From Candidatus Poribacteria bacterium (GTDB lineage: Bacteria; Poribacteria; WGA-4E; WGA-3G): a DNA stretch of 64,000 nt. Location of the stretch: contig JAPPIG010000109.1 in the NCBI GenBank assembly GCA_028820635.1, positions 62,001-126,000 on the forward strand, given 5' to 3'. Positions within the stretch are counted from its first letter, which is position 1, and the number at the start of each line of letters is the position of its first letter. A program made the position numbers and the translations under genes. Shown in pieces: positions 1 through 7,972 of the stretch. Below the pieces are notes generated by a model, which did not search any database, was not told the origin of the DNA, and worked only from the letters and a program-made list of their open reading frames with translations.

Positions 1-1
1 A

Positions 2-358
2 CAAGTAACAAGCGGTCCTTCTGATATTACACCCTCTGACAACGGAACCACACCTTCTGTTGATGAAAACGCTACCGAAAAACCGCTTACCGGCGATGCA
101 GCTCCGTCTTCAGAGATTACGGGCAATGAGTTAAAAATAAATTCAGAGACTGCATCAAATACGCAAAGCATTACAAGGGTTTTCACAGGGAAAGCGGGAA
201 ATGCGGGAAATGAGCCAGAATATCTACCGTTTAGTGATGTTGTGCTTTCAGCACAGCGCGAGTACGCGCAGGCAATTGAAAATAATCAAATTCCAGTGCG
301 TTATCAATCGCAAATTAAAGCATATTTGGAGGCAATTGCCAAAATTGATGAGAAATAA
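2..358 (+). CDS. C-terminal part of unknown protein (truncated by window edge)
   Basis: Frame 2 is open from the first base to a TAA at 356-358, giving about 118 residues of a protein that starts outside the window. The first two thirds are a low-complexity Ser/Thr/Pro/Asp/Glu-rich linker. The last 45 residues look folded and amphipathic (AQREYAQAIENN followed by RYQSQIKAYLEAI). The stop overlaps the ATG of the downstream membrane protein by 11 bases, which suggests translational coupling. I do not recognise the family. C-termini of this style occur on large membrane or VWA-type proteins, but that is only an impression. Confidence 0.6.
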   Translation, partial: QVTSGPSDITPSDNGTTPSVDENATEKPLTGDAAPSSEITGNELKINSETASNTQSITRVFTGKAGNAGNEPEYLPFSDVVLSAQREYAQAIENNQIPVRYQSQIKAYLEAIAKIDEK

Positions 359-1022
359 GGTAATTAAGCTCGCTATCGTAATCGGAGTTTTGGCTGTCAC
401 CTATTTTTTGTTATGGTATTATGGTGTTACGGCGTCCATTGCTCTTAAAAACGTCTACAAAATCAAAGAATGGGTTTCAGGATTTGGCATAATCGCGCCA
501 TTAATCTACATCGGTTTTTACATTGTTGCGACGCTTTTCTTTTTGCCGGGTTTGCCAATTACAGTGCTTTCAGGGATCGTCTTCGGTCCGGTATGGGGTG
601 TTGTTTATGTGTGGATAAGTGCAACAGTTGGGGTCTCCCTTGCCTTCCTCGTTGCACGCTATGTTGCACGCGGGCTTGTTGAAAACTGGGTTTCAGGGAA
701 CGATCAATTCCGAAGAATTGATGAAAAAGTAGAGCAGGAAGGATGGCGCATTCTTATGTTCACGCGTTTAGTTCCGATCTTTCCCTTTAATTTACAAAAC
801 TACGCTTACGGCCTAACGAAAATTAAGTTTCACACCTACGTGCTTGTTTCATCAATATTTATGCTGCCTGGAACTATAGCTTATGTGCAAATCGGTGGTG
901 CGCTTGTCAGTGGAGAAGGCAATTTGGATAAGACCTTGATCTATCTATCTATCGCAGGTGTGCTTATCGTTTTGGTATCTCTAATCCCTAAATTTCTGCG
1001 TAGACACCAACCAGATTTATAG
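348..1022 (+). CDS. TVP38/TMEM64 (DedA/VTT-like) membrane protein
   Basis: A 224-residue integral membrane protein of the VTT/SNARE-associated family. After an N-terminal membrane segment (about residues 6-26) comes the family signature: FFLPGLPITVLSG, then a G-x-x-FG-x-x-WG turn around residues 60-85, and later the re-entrant signature RLVPIFPFNLQNYAYG. Relatives are thought to move lipids or undecaprenyl phosphate across the inner membrane; the substrate cannot be read here. The ATG at 348 is preferred over an in-frame start at 201 because the extra 49 residues are translated from within the upstream gene. A GGAGG lies 15 bases upstream. It overlaps the convergent cca gene by 6 bases. Confidence 0.85.
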   Translation: MRNKVIKLAIVIGVLAVTYFLLWYYGVTASIALKNVYKIKEWVSGFGIIAPLIYIGFYIVATLFFLPGLPITVLSGIVFGPVWGVVYVWISATVGVSLAFLVARYVARGLVENWVSGNDQFRRIDEKVEQEGWRILMFTRLVPIFPFNLQNYAYGLTKIKFHTYVLVSSIFMLPGTIAYVQIGGALVSGEGNLDKTLIYLSIAGVLIVLVSLIPKFLRRHQPDL

Positions 1023-2327
1023 GGATTTTCGTTCGTTACGAATCAAAGCCTCCACAACAGCAAGTGCTTCCGAGCGCGTCCGTATCTCACCGTAAAACTG
1101 CTGTTCCTCAATTTGTTTCAAAAGCATTCCAATTTTTTTCCCGTTCTTTATACGGAATTTCTGTATTAGGTCTTTGCCTGTAATAAGTCGCCCTCGTTTG
1201 AGGATAGGTAAGAAGTGTCCATAGTAGGTGTCCACAATTTTTCTGAGTACTTCTGGCGGAATCGGATCTGCCGCAGCCGAGTATAGAAGCCCACCCCACC
1301 AATCAGATGTTGAAGCTCTTAAAAAATCAACTATCTGTTTCTTTGTCAGTTCCTTATCTGAAAGTTGTTGATATCCCATCACGATACATTTCATAAACCG
1401 CCATGCTTTCTTACTCAACCGAAGTAGTTCGCCAATACCTTCAATATTTCCTTGAAGAAGTAGACAGAGCTTAATCAGTGATCGACGATTGGCATAAAAA
1501 CCTAATTCTCCACTGAGATAGGTATTGATTTCATCTTTATAGGAAAAAAGCGTTTCAGATATCGGATTGTCCTCAAAGTTTTCTAACGAATGCCACAAAG
1601 TAGGTGTTTGTTTTATGTTTGGAAATACCTGGGCTAACAGACCTATTTCAAAAATTTGCTGCAAATAGGGTGTCGCTTTTTCAACGTTGAGAGTTTTCAA
1701 AAATTCGTCTCGCAGTCGTTCTTTGGAGATTTGCGGTAACAGATGTTTATGCTTTTCAACTAATTCTGTGGACTTTTGAGACATCCCAAAATCTAACTGT
1801 GCTGCGAATCTATAAATTCGTATTAGACGCAGTGGATCGCTAAGTATGACTTGCTCACTTGGAAATTGGAGTTGACGTATAGCTAAATCGTTTCTACCGT
1901 TACAGGGATCAATTATTTCAGAACTATCTGATTCCATAACCGATTCAAGCGGGATTGCCATTGCGTTGATTGTTAGATCGCGTAAACACAGATCATCCGT
2001 AAGAGTTGTCGCTCTAAATTGTGTGAAATCTATACTCAATTCAGTCTTTGTAGATTGTGGCGTTTTTACTATTACCCGTGCGGTAGGCGGTTGTTCTTCA
2101 AGCGGAACGAAAGGTGCACGGATGTTGTCAGCGAACATTTTAGCAAATTCAAGGGTGTTCGATTCCAATGTGAAATCCCAATCTGTAGTCGGACGGTTTA
2201 GCAACAAATCTCGCACACTACCACCTACAAGGTAGAGTCGAACCTCTTTTTCTTTAGCAAAAGCGTAGAGCGTTTGCATCAAAGGATTATCTCGTAATTC
2301 TTGGATTTTGAGTGTTATATCATACAT
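1017..2327 (-). CDS. cca: CCA tRNA nucleotidyltransferase / poly(A) polymerase family
   Basis: A 436-residue class II nucleotidyltransferase that adds or repairs the 3' CCA end of tRNAs. The N-terminal head shows LVGGSVRDLLLNR (residues 33-45) followed by the metal-binding pair D49-W-D51, then RDLTINAMA near residue 115, and a fingers region with RIYRFAAQLDF that selects nucleotides. Length and order match bacterial CCA-adding enzymes; whether it acts alone or is a CC- or A-only variant cannot be told. Its ATG overlaps the stop codon of the upstream membrane protein (TAATG), so the two are probably co-translated. Confidence 0.88.
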   Translation of the reverse strand: MYDITLKIQELRDNPLMQTLYAFAKEKEVRLYLVGGSVRDLLLNRPTTDWDFTLESNTLEFAKMFADNIRAPFVPLEEQPPTARVIVKTPQSTKTELSIDFTQFRATTLTDDLCLRDLTINAMAIPLESVMESDSSEIIDPCNGRNDLAIRQLQFPSEQVILSDPLRLIRIYRFAAQLDFGMSQKSTELVEKHKHLLPQISKERLRDEFLKTLNVEKATPYLQQIFEIGLLAQVFPNIKQTPTLWHSLENFEDNPISETLFSYKDEINTYLSGELGFYANRRSLIKLCLLLQGNIEGIGELLRLSKKAWRFMKCIVMGYQQLSDKELTKKQIVDFLRASTSDWWGGLLYSAAADPIPPEVLRKIVDTYYGHFLPILKRGRLITGKDLIQKFRIKNGKKIGMLLKQIEEQQFYGEIRTRSEALAVVEALIRNERKSL

Positions 2328-2938
2328 TAGCTCGTCCGTACTTTCCGTTGTTGTGCTTTGCGTGAACGAAATAAAATACCATCAAGATAAAGATGTGACG
2401 CATATCCAATCAAACCAGCCAGATAGAATGCAAGACCATTCTGCAAGGTATCGGGAAGACTCTCCCACTTTAATAATGAATCAAATAGATCAGAAAGTTC
2501 TTTCCACCCGGTCCCCCAATTCGGATACGCCACATAAATTGGAATTACCAGAAACACACCGGGTAGCAGAATCATGCTAATCTTTGAGTGAGTCCATCCA
2601 CGATGCTTACTGAGAATCGGGAGCATCGCAAATAATCCTAAAAGCGCTGCCTCTAAATACCTTTGCAGGAAAAGGATAAGCGAAGTATTCAACACAAACA
2701 GGACAGTATAAAATATTTGTTGGCTCTTACTCTTAATATCTACATCAGGCCATAACCCGAACAGTAAAGCGATGGCAAAACACCCAAGGATTCCGAGGGG
2801 GTCCATAGAAATAGTCGGATTCCAGTCGAATGGTAATCCGTAAAGGATTGAAACGGAGATTGTTGCTATAAGCGAAATTATGAAGAAAGTGCTATAAGCA
2901 GTTAACCCACCGAACCAATGTTCGCGAAACATACTCAT
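2327..2938 (-). CDS. YdjM/DUF457-like membrane-bound putative metal-dependent hydrolase
   Basis: A protein of about 203 residues with four or five hydrophobic segments. Between them lie LWPDVDIKSKSQ and LSKHRGWTHS, the Asp/His motifs of the YdjM (DUF457) inner-membrane family, and a later GYASHLYLDG that repeats the His/Asp pattern. These residues probably bind metal; the substrate is unknown. I chose the ATG at 2938 because a promoter-like TATACT ends 7 bases before it, consistent with a leaderless start. An in-frame codon at 2989 would add 17 residues without a ribosome site. It is coupled to the downstream cca by a one-base overlap. Confidence 0.75.
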   Translation of the reverse strand: MSMFREHWFGGLTAYSTFFIISLIATISVSILYGLPFDWNPTISMDPLGILGCFAIALLFGLWPDVDIKSKSQQIFYTVLFVLNTSLILFLQRYLEAALLGLFAMLPILSKHRGWTHSKISMILLPGVFLVIPIYVAYPNWGTGWKELSDLFDSLLKWESLPDTLQNGLAFYLAGLIGYASHLYLDGILFRSRKAQQRKVRTS

Positions 2939-2945
2939 AGTAAAT

Positions 2946-2974
2946 AGTATAACATGTGCGGTTGACAGTTTAAA
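2946..2974 (-). promoter_or_regulatory. Candidate promoter of the DUF457-cca pair (leaderless)
   Basis: On the minus strand TTTAAA and TATACT are separated by 17 bases, and the -10 box ends 7 bases before the ATG at 2938. Transcription would then start at or next to the start codon. No Shine-Dalgarno sequence is visible there. Read by eye only. Confidence 0.4.
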
Positions 2975-3117
2975 GGATTTATTGCACATGCTATACTATA
3001 CACATCTAAGGTAGATGAAAAAGTGTTTTTAGGAAGGATTTTAGGTGGAAATTGCAGCACAAAAAACAGAACTTCGTTTTGTTTGTGAGTTTTCGGTGAA
3101 GATACATTGTGCAAAAG

Positions 3118-3149
3118 AAAACCCTTACATTAGCAAGGTGTAAGGGTTT
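3118..3149 (-). terminator. Rho-independent terminator after the TolB-like gene
   Basis: A perfect 11-base stem (AAACCCTTACA pairing with TGTAAGGGTTT) closes a 9-base loop. On the minus strand it is followed by TTTTCTTTTG, a T-rich tail, about 70 bases beyond the stop of the TolB-like gene. This favours termination of that gene. The rest of 2990-3218 holds no convincing gene. Confidence 0.7.
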
Positions 3150-3218
3150 CAAAATATATGTAGTGAGGAAAAGTAAGACCATAGCCACAAAATGGTGGCA
3201 TAAAAGATGACGTAGTGT

Positions 3219-4274
3219 TTACTTTTCCTCTTTAATCTTTCCCCATTGCACACCTAACTTGTCTTTTGGGGATACAGAAAGCTTAAGCTGAGTCCAATCT
3301 GGAGAACTGTCTTTATGATTTGGAGTATCAGTAATTTGGGTTATCTTCCCAGTAGAAAGATGGTACCGATAGATGTTTAGTTTATTAGATGCATTAACTT
3401 TTTCATTGAAACCGTTGGGTAGCGCGGAAAAAAGAATCTGGGTGCCGTTTGCTGCCCAACAAGCTGTGCCAATCCACCAACTTTTTAATATCTTCAATTT
3501 CTTCGGATTGCTGCCGTTTTTGTCGACCACAATAAGATGATTCGCAAGTCGAACAACGCGATCTGGTTCATATCTAAGATGATCCTCAAAATACATAACG
3601 TGTTTACCATCCGGAGACCACAGCGGCGTATATTTTGAAATTACCGTGTCGCCCACGAAGTGTGGCTGGTCTCCTTTAAGGAAGGGGCGAGTGTTCTTAC
3701 CATCTATGTTTGTAATGTAAATGTGCCGTCCACCGCCTGCAATAACTTGTTCGTGAACAATATGTTGTCCATCTGGCGACCAACTCGGCTTAGATGAATA
3801 TTCTTCATCAGGATTATTTTTCGTGAGTTGCCTAATGTCTCCGCTCGCAATTTCCATGATATGGATTTCACCATTGCCACTTCTCCGACCTGAAAACGCA
3901 ATGTGGCTCCCATCCGGAGACCAACAAAGGAATACATCATTTAAAGGATGATGGGTGAGACGCCGTTCATTGCTACCATCCGCATGTATGATAAAAATAT
4001 CAACTTGTTGTGCTTGCTGTTCTCCTGCTGGCCCCAAGTCCCGCATAAAAATGATGTGTTTACCATCCGGAGACCAGCGTGGACTTGTATCCCAAAATGG
4101 TGTGTCTGTAAGTTGTCTGACATTCTTGCCATTGTTGCTCATCACGTAAAGATCGCTTAGTCCGTTGCGGTTGGATTTGAAGACGATCGCAGGTGATGCA
4201 ATATCAACTAATGTTAGCATTAAAATCAGTAGAAAGAAGGCGGTAATTCCAATGTAGGTTCGTACTGACATCAT
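3219..4274 (-). CDS. TolB-like (PD40) beta-propeller protein, membrane-anchored or secreted
   Basis: About 351 residues. An N-terminal hydrophobic segment (about residues 5-23) acts as signal or anchor, so the protein lies in the periplasm or outside. It is followed by repeated WSPDG blades of the TolB/PD40 type: PRWSPDGKHIIF, CWSPDGSHIAF, PSWSPDGQHIV and LWSPDGKHVMY, with a final PDWTQ. Such propellers bind proteins or peptides; no enzyme motif is visible. The start at 4274 has GGGAG 8 bases upstream; a further upstream in-frame codon lacks this. No partner tol genes are adjacent, so a true Tol-Pal role is not supported. Confidence 0.8.
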   Translation of the reverse strand: MMSVRTYIGITAFFLLILMLTLVDIASPAIVFKSNRNGLSDLYVMSNNGKNVRQLTDTPFWDTSPRWSPDGKHIIFMRDLGPAGEQQAQQVDIFIIHADGSNERRLTHHPLNDVFLCWSPDGSHIAFSGRRSGNGEIHIMEIASGDIRQLTKNNPDEEYSSKPSWSPDGQHIVHEQVIAGGGRHIYITNIDGKNTRPFLKGDQPHFVGDTVISKYTPLWSPDGKHVMYFEDHLRYEPDRVVRLANHLIVVDKNGSNPKKLKILKSWWIGTACWAANGTQILFSALPNGFNEKVNASNKLNIYRYHLSTGKITQITDTPNHKDSSPDWTQLKLSVSPKDKLGVQWGKIKEEK

Positions 4275-4348
4275 AGTTTCACTCCCGAAATGCCTTATAG
4301 GGTGACACATTGTATGCCAACCCTATAAGATAAATGAAAAGAAAATTC

Positions 4349-4888
4349 TTAGTCAAGGATTGTAAATCCAGACACTTCATCCGGTGTTTTTACAAACAAT
4401 CTACCACCCTGTATATTAGCCGCAACAGCGGTATAGGCTTTAATTTCATATTCTCCCGCTCTTTGGCCACTCATGCTTATACCTTGAGCACCGCATAGAT
4501 CAAAATTGTCCATAGATTTAACAGTGGCCCCCAGAAATGTTTGGCTTAGACCAACATCCCTTTGCCGAACGACTTCTTTACGGTCGTTTCTTTTAACAAC
4601 TTCATAAACTTGGTGTGTAAACTCGTAAGTGTACGCCAACTTACGGTTAAGATAGTTAATTATTTCATACCAATGGCAGCTATATGTGCGTTGTGTCACA
4701 GGGTCATAGCGGAGACTATCAACTTCAACATTTGCCGAACAAGGTGACAATTCCCCTGTTCCAGTCCCACTGTTTGTAGCTGCTTTAACGATGCTGCCGA
4801 TAAATATACTTGATACCAATAAACCACTTATAATTAGAACCGTCACTTTGAATGAATTTCTCCTTATTTGACTTTTGGAAGTAGTCAA
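4349..4888 (-). CDS. Unknown exported protein
   Basis: Up to 179 residues. A charged N-terminus (RRNSFK) precedes a hydrophobic segment ending near SIVKAA, a plausible signal peptide. The mature part has three cysteines (SPCSA, YSCHW, DLCGA) and no domain I recognise. The start is uncertain. The longest frame begins with TTG at 4888 without a good ribosome site, while AAGGAG lies 13 bases before an in-frame GTG at 4846. It follows the same strand as the TolB-like gene and could be its upstream partner. Confidence 0.5.
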   Translation of the reverse strand: MTTSKSQIRRNSFKVTVLIISGLLVSSIFIGSIVKAATNSGTGTGELSPCSANVEVDSLRYDPVTQRTYSCHWYEIINYLNRKLAYTYEFTHQVYEVVKRNDRKEVVRQRDVGLSQTFLGATVKSMDNFDLCGAQGISMSGQRAGEYEIKAYTAVAANIQGGRLFVKTPDEVSGFTILD

Positions 4889-4898
4889 ACATTAGTAG

Positions 4899-4926
4899 GA
4901 GACGTGCATTAAGTATAACACGTCTC
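4899..4926. repeat. Inverted repeat upstream of the exported-protein gene
   Basis: GAGACGTG at 4899-4906 pairs with CACGTCTC at 4919-4926 around a 12-base loop. On the minus strand it sits just before the gene and the loop contains TATACT, so it could be an operator or a leader hairpin. On the plus strand it is followed by TCGTTTTG. Confidence 0.4.
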
Positions 4927-4991
4927 TCGTTTTGTATAAACAAAAACCAAACTAAAACAGATTGAGTAAGTTTTTACAACTGTAAATCAAT

Positions 4992-5230
4992 TAGAACTTA
5001 CGCAAAATGTTTGTTCTTAATTTTCCAAAACTTAGGTATTTGATACCTTCTATAATTAAAGGCACAGTATTTGGTCAAAAAGGGTGCAAAGTAGCAAAAA
5101 ATTAATATTAGTTTATTTTAAGATTGACAACAGTGTTTGAAATTGTCGGATTTATAAGTGTTAAAGTATCATCGTATCATCGTATCATCGTATCATCGGA
5201 TAATTCAACTCTAAAAATGCGTAAGTCCTA
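4992..5230. mobile_element. MITE-like element with 13-bp terminal inverted repeats
   Basis: TAGAACTTACGCA at 4992-5004 is matched by TGCGTAAGTCCTA at 5218-5230, the reverse complement with one mismatch. The ends enclose about 213 bases of AT-rich sequence without a gene. The outer TA on both sides fits a TA target duplication, as made by IS630/Tc1-type or some IS5-type transposases. No transposase is encoded inside, so this would be a non-autonomous element. Confidence 0.6.
5166..5197. repeat. Tandem repeat, 8-bp unit x4
   Basis: Four perfect copies of GTATCATC lie head to tail at 5166-5173, 5174-5181, 5182-5189 and 5190-5197, inside the MITE-like element. A slippage-prone microsatellite is the simplest reading. 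Confidence 0.85.
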
Positions 5231-5293
5231 TATATTGATATTTGATAAATCATACCTAATTTGCAAAATGTAAAACTTTCTAAAAAATAAATC

Positions 5294-5322
5294 TTGACAA
5301 AAGTGTGTAGATAGGTTAAACT
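5294..5322 (+). promoter_or_regulatory. Candidate promoter of the rimP-nusA-infB operon
   Basis: TTGACA at 5294-5299 is followed after 17 bases by TAAACT at 5317-5322. A second, weaker pair, TTGATT and TACCAT (17-base spacing), lies at 5427-5455. Either would give a long leader of roughly 160-300 bases before rimP. The remaining DNA between 5231 and 5566 shows no gene and no tRNA. Confidence 0.5.
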
Positions 5323-5566
5323 TTTATAATTAGAAACGTCTTATAGTCAAACCGTTTTCATTAAGGACCTTTGCGGTGAAGTTTTTAGGTTTTTTTCAAC
5401 ACATTCGTGTGAATCTTGAATTTGACTTGATTCCCAAAAAGGAAAGTGGTACCATGCCAATTTAGTAGGTTTGCAGGTCAAATTTACAATACTACTGATG
5501 CTAATACAGTAGTAAAAGCAGTGGTCTATTCACTTTAAAGGAATTGGCAAACTGCTCACGCAGAAC

Positions 5567-5610
5567 CGCGAGGGCTCTCATCAACCGAGAACGATCGCGT
5601 TTTTTATTTT
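5567..5610 (+). terminator. Attenuator-like hairpin in the rimP leader
   Basis: CGCGA at 5567-5571 pairs with TCGCG at 5595-5599. An inner TCTC/GAGA helix lies between them, and the structure runs straight into TTTTTTATTTT at 5600-5610. It sits only 14 bases before the rimP ATG, where a terminator would block the whole nusA operon. An attenuator is therefore more likely than a simple end of transcription. Nothing upstream on this strand needs terminating. Confidence 0.55.
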
Positions 5611-5624
5611 AGAGAAGGTAAAAA

Positions 5625-6086
5625 ATGGCAGGAGGCATTGAAACTACCGTAGCAGAAATGTTAACGCCACTGCTGCATGCTGAAGGGTTTGAACTGGTCG
5701 CTGTAGAAACAGCAGGGAACCGTAAAAATCGGATACTCCGGTTATTGATTCACAAACAGGGAGGGCTTTCGGTATCCGATTGCAAAGCGGTAGACACCGC
5801 TGTTCGTCCAATTTTGGAAGTTAACCAGATTTTAGATGCGTATAAACAGTTTGAAATCGCTTCACCTGGGGTTGACCGTCCGTTAACAACTACAGCGGAT
5901 TTTCGAAGAAACCTTGGCAGAATCGTTGAAATTGAAACCACTTCACAAAGTGGACAAGTGTTTAAATTTCAAGGACAAGTGGTGGACATTATAGATGGAT
6001 CTGTAGTTTTAGAACAAACATCAGGTAAAACAATCCACATTGAAATCTCAAAGGTTTGCAAAGCACATATTGAACTAATCTGGTGA
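5625..6086 (+). CDS. rimP: Ribosome maturation factor RimP
   Basis: A 153-residue protein of normal family length needed for 30S subunit assembly. It shows the N-terminal alpha/beta domain (MLTPLLHAEGFELVAVE), the signature LRLLIHKQGGLSVSDC, then EIASPGVDRPL near residues 80-92, and a C-terminal SH3-like barrel with QVVDIIDGSVVL. GAAGG lies about 9 bases before the ATG. It is the first gene of the nusA-infB cluster, as in most bacteria. A 206-base gap to nusA contains no believable gene. Confidence 0.93.
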   Translation: MAGGIETTVAEMLTPLLHAEGFELVAVETAGNRKNRILRLLIHKQGGLSVSDCKAVDTAVRPILEVNQILDAYKQFEIASPGVDRPLTTTADFRRNLGRIVEIETTSQSGQVFKFQGQVVDIIDGSVVLEQTSGKTIHIEISKVCKAHIELIW

Positions 6087-6292
6087 TTATGGTGAATTAT
6101 AAAAAATTGACACTTTTGTCTCCCGGTAGGCGAGGCGGGGAATGCCTAAAGACGAATGCGCTTTTGGCATTTGCCATGATTCATACCGTTGATTTCTTCC
6201 TAACCTCACAGGTGCAGAGTGTCCAAGTAATTCGCAAATCTACCATAGTTGACAATATAAGTTTACAAACCTCACGATGATGCAGGAGTAAT

Positions 6293-7588
6293 ATGAAAAA
6301 TACAACACAAGACAGAAGAGAAAGTTTACAACAGTCTATTCGGCAAATGATGGGACATACCGACTTGCCAGAGGATGTTTTTGTCAAGGCAATTGAGGAG
6401 GCTCTACGTGTAATCGCATTGCGACACTACGGTCCAGAAGCGAAAGTATCAATAGATATTCAGCTTGACCAGGAAGAAATAAGATGCCACGTTCCGAAAA
6501 AAGTTGTTGATATTATGAGAGATTTCTCGACGGAAATACCGATTGAGGAAGCACAAAAACTTGATCCCAATGTAAAAATTGGTGATATGCTGGAGGTTGA
6601 AATTAACCCTGACGAATTTGGTCGGATTCAAGCACAATTGGGACGGCAAATTCTACTTGGTAAACTGAGAGAAGCAGAAAGGGAACTGGTTTACAACGAA
6701 TTTGAGGGGCGTGAAGGAGAGGTTGTCGTTGGATATTTACAACGATATGACAAACAGAACGCCATTGTTGATTTGGAACGGACAGACGTTTTGCGTACCG
6801 AGGCGCTCTTACCAGCGAGTCAGATTCCTCCATCTCATCGGTATAACCGAGGTGACTCTCTACGATGTTTGATTTTAGAGGTGAAAAACACCTTAACTGG
6901 GGAGCAGATCGTTGTATCCCGAACACATCCCGACCTGATTGCCATGCTGTGTGAACAAGAAGTTCCAGAGGTATATGAAGGACAAGTTCGCGTGATAGCA
7001 GTTGCTCGAGAACCTGGATACCGTGCCAAAGTTGCGGTTACCGCGAATGAAGAGGGTATAGATGCAGTTGGGACCTGTGTAGGTGTTAGGGGCAGCCGAG
7101 TCCAGACTATGGTTCGCGAACTGAAAAATGAGAAAATTGAATTTATTGATTGGAACGAAGATGCGGAAATCTTTATCACGAACGCTCTAAAACCGGCAAA
7201 ACAGATTCGCAAAGTTGAACTCAATGAAGCGGACATGAGCGCAATCGTCATAGTTCCAGACGACCAATTGTCTCTGGCGATTGGTAGACGAGGACAGAAT
7301 GCAAGACTTGCGGCGAAATTGACAGGATGGAACATTGACATAAAAAGTGAATCCGAAGCACCAGTCTCATTAGATACACTGTTTAAAGAGGATATTGAGG
7401 AGGAAACTCCTTCTGAAAATGCTGAAGAGGAGTCTGCAGAGGTTAATGTTACGGAAGCGGAGGAAGAGACAGCCGTTGAAGTTGCTGTTAAACTAAGTTG
7501 GGAAGAGATTAATTCGGACGATACCGTCGAATCAGAAACCACGGCTGAACCCGAATTAGAGACAACCTCTGAAGATGAAGGGAATTAA
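6293..7588 (+). CDS. nusA: Transcription termination/antitermination factor NusA
   Basis: A 431-residue cytoplasmic protein that binds RNA polymerase and nascent RNA. In order it shows the RNAP-binding N-terminal domain (to about 130), an S1 domain (about 135-200), KH1 (RAKVAVTANEEGIDAVGTCVGVRG) and KH2 with ending LAIGRRGQNARLAAKLTGW near residues 325-345. The last 80 residues are an acidic Glu/Thr/Ser tail in place of the enterobacterial AR repeats. AGGAG lies 5 bases before the ATG. Its own leader carries an attenuator-like hairpin (5567-5610), which could give feedback. Confidence 0.95.
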   Translation: MKNTTQDRRESLQQSIRQMMGHTDLPEDVFVKAIEEALRVIALRHYGPEAKVSIDIQLDQEEIRCHVPKKVVDIMRDFSTEIPIEEAQKLDPNVKIGDMLEVEINPDEFGRIQAQLGRQILLGKLREAERELVYNEFEGREGEVVVGYLQRYDKQNAIVDLERTDVLRTEALLPASQIPPSHRYNRGDSLRCLILEVKNTLTGEQIVVSRTHPDLIAMLCEQEVPEVYEGQVRVIAVAREPGYRAKVAVTANEEGIDAVGTCVGVRGSRVQTMVRELKNEKIEFIDWNEDAEIFITNALKPAKQIRKVELNEADMSAIVIVPDDQLSLAIGRRGQNARLAAKLTGWNIDIKSESEAPVSLDTLFKEDIEEETPSENAEEESAEVNVTEAEEETAVEVAVKLSWEEINSDDTVESETTAEPELETTSEDEGN

Positions 7589-7639
7589 CAGATACACAAA
7601 CCTATCTGTTCAAGGAAACACGATCAAAAGAGGTTCGGA

Positions 7640-7972
7640 GTGGTTTGTTTCTACAGTCAATCAATGAAAAATATTAAAGCACCCATTCGTACCTGTATTG
7701 GGTGTCGTTGCAAATATCCGCAGAACACATTAATCCGTTTTGTTTGTCGTACAGGTGAGGATTTAGAGATGGAAGAATTAAAGAAACTTCCCGGGCGTGG
7801 TGCTTATGTCTGTCGGTCCAAGACTTGTATAGAGTATGCTTTTAGAGGACGCAAGCGGATAAATACTTCATTACGAGTGCAATTGTCGGAATCGGTTATC
7901 ACCGAGTTCAAACAAGCACTCCTCAAGAAGGAGATTATCGCCGATGAAAAAAACGAGACAGCAAGCAGCTGA
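7640..7972 (+). CDS. ylxR: YlxR/RnpM family RNA-binding protein (DUF448)
   Basis: About 102-110 residues. The family core is complete: RTCIGCRCKYPQNTLIRFV, then LPGRGAYVCRSKTCIEYA and RGRKRIN. Members bind RNA, and the Bacillus homologue modulates RNase P. It lies between nusA and infB, its canonical place. Two starts are possible: GTG at 7640, which has AGAGG upstream, and ATG at 7664, which gives the usual family N-terminus. The 3' end overlaps infB by 29 bases. Confidence 0.9.
   Translation: MVCFYSQSMKNIKAPIRTCIGCRCKYPQNTLIRFVCRTGEDLEMEELKKLPGRGAYVCRSKTCIEYAFRGRKRINTSLRVQLSESVITEFKQALLKKEIIADEKNETASS

Noticed and set aside
3006..3188. 60-codon minus-strand frame downstream of the TolB-like gene
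   Set aside because: It runs through the terminator hairpin and has no domain or ribosome site.
5166..5197. CRISPR-like repeat array
   Set aside because: The units are 8 bases and have no spacers, so this is a plain tandem repeat.
6083..6280. 65-codon frame between rimP and nusA
   Set aside because: Overlaps the rimP end, lacks a ribosome site and has no recognisable sequence pattern.
6835..7542. Long minus-strand open frame opposite nusA
   Set aside because: It is Ser-rich only because it is antisense to the Glu-rich NusA tail, and nusA is clearly coding on the plus strand.
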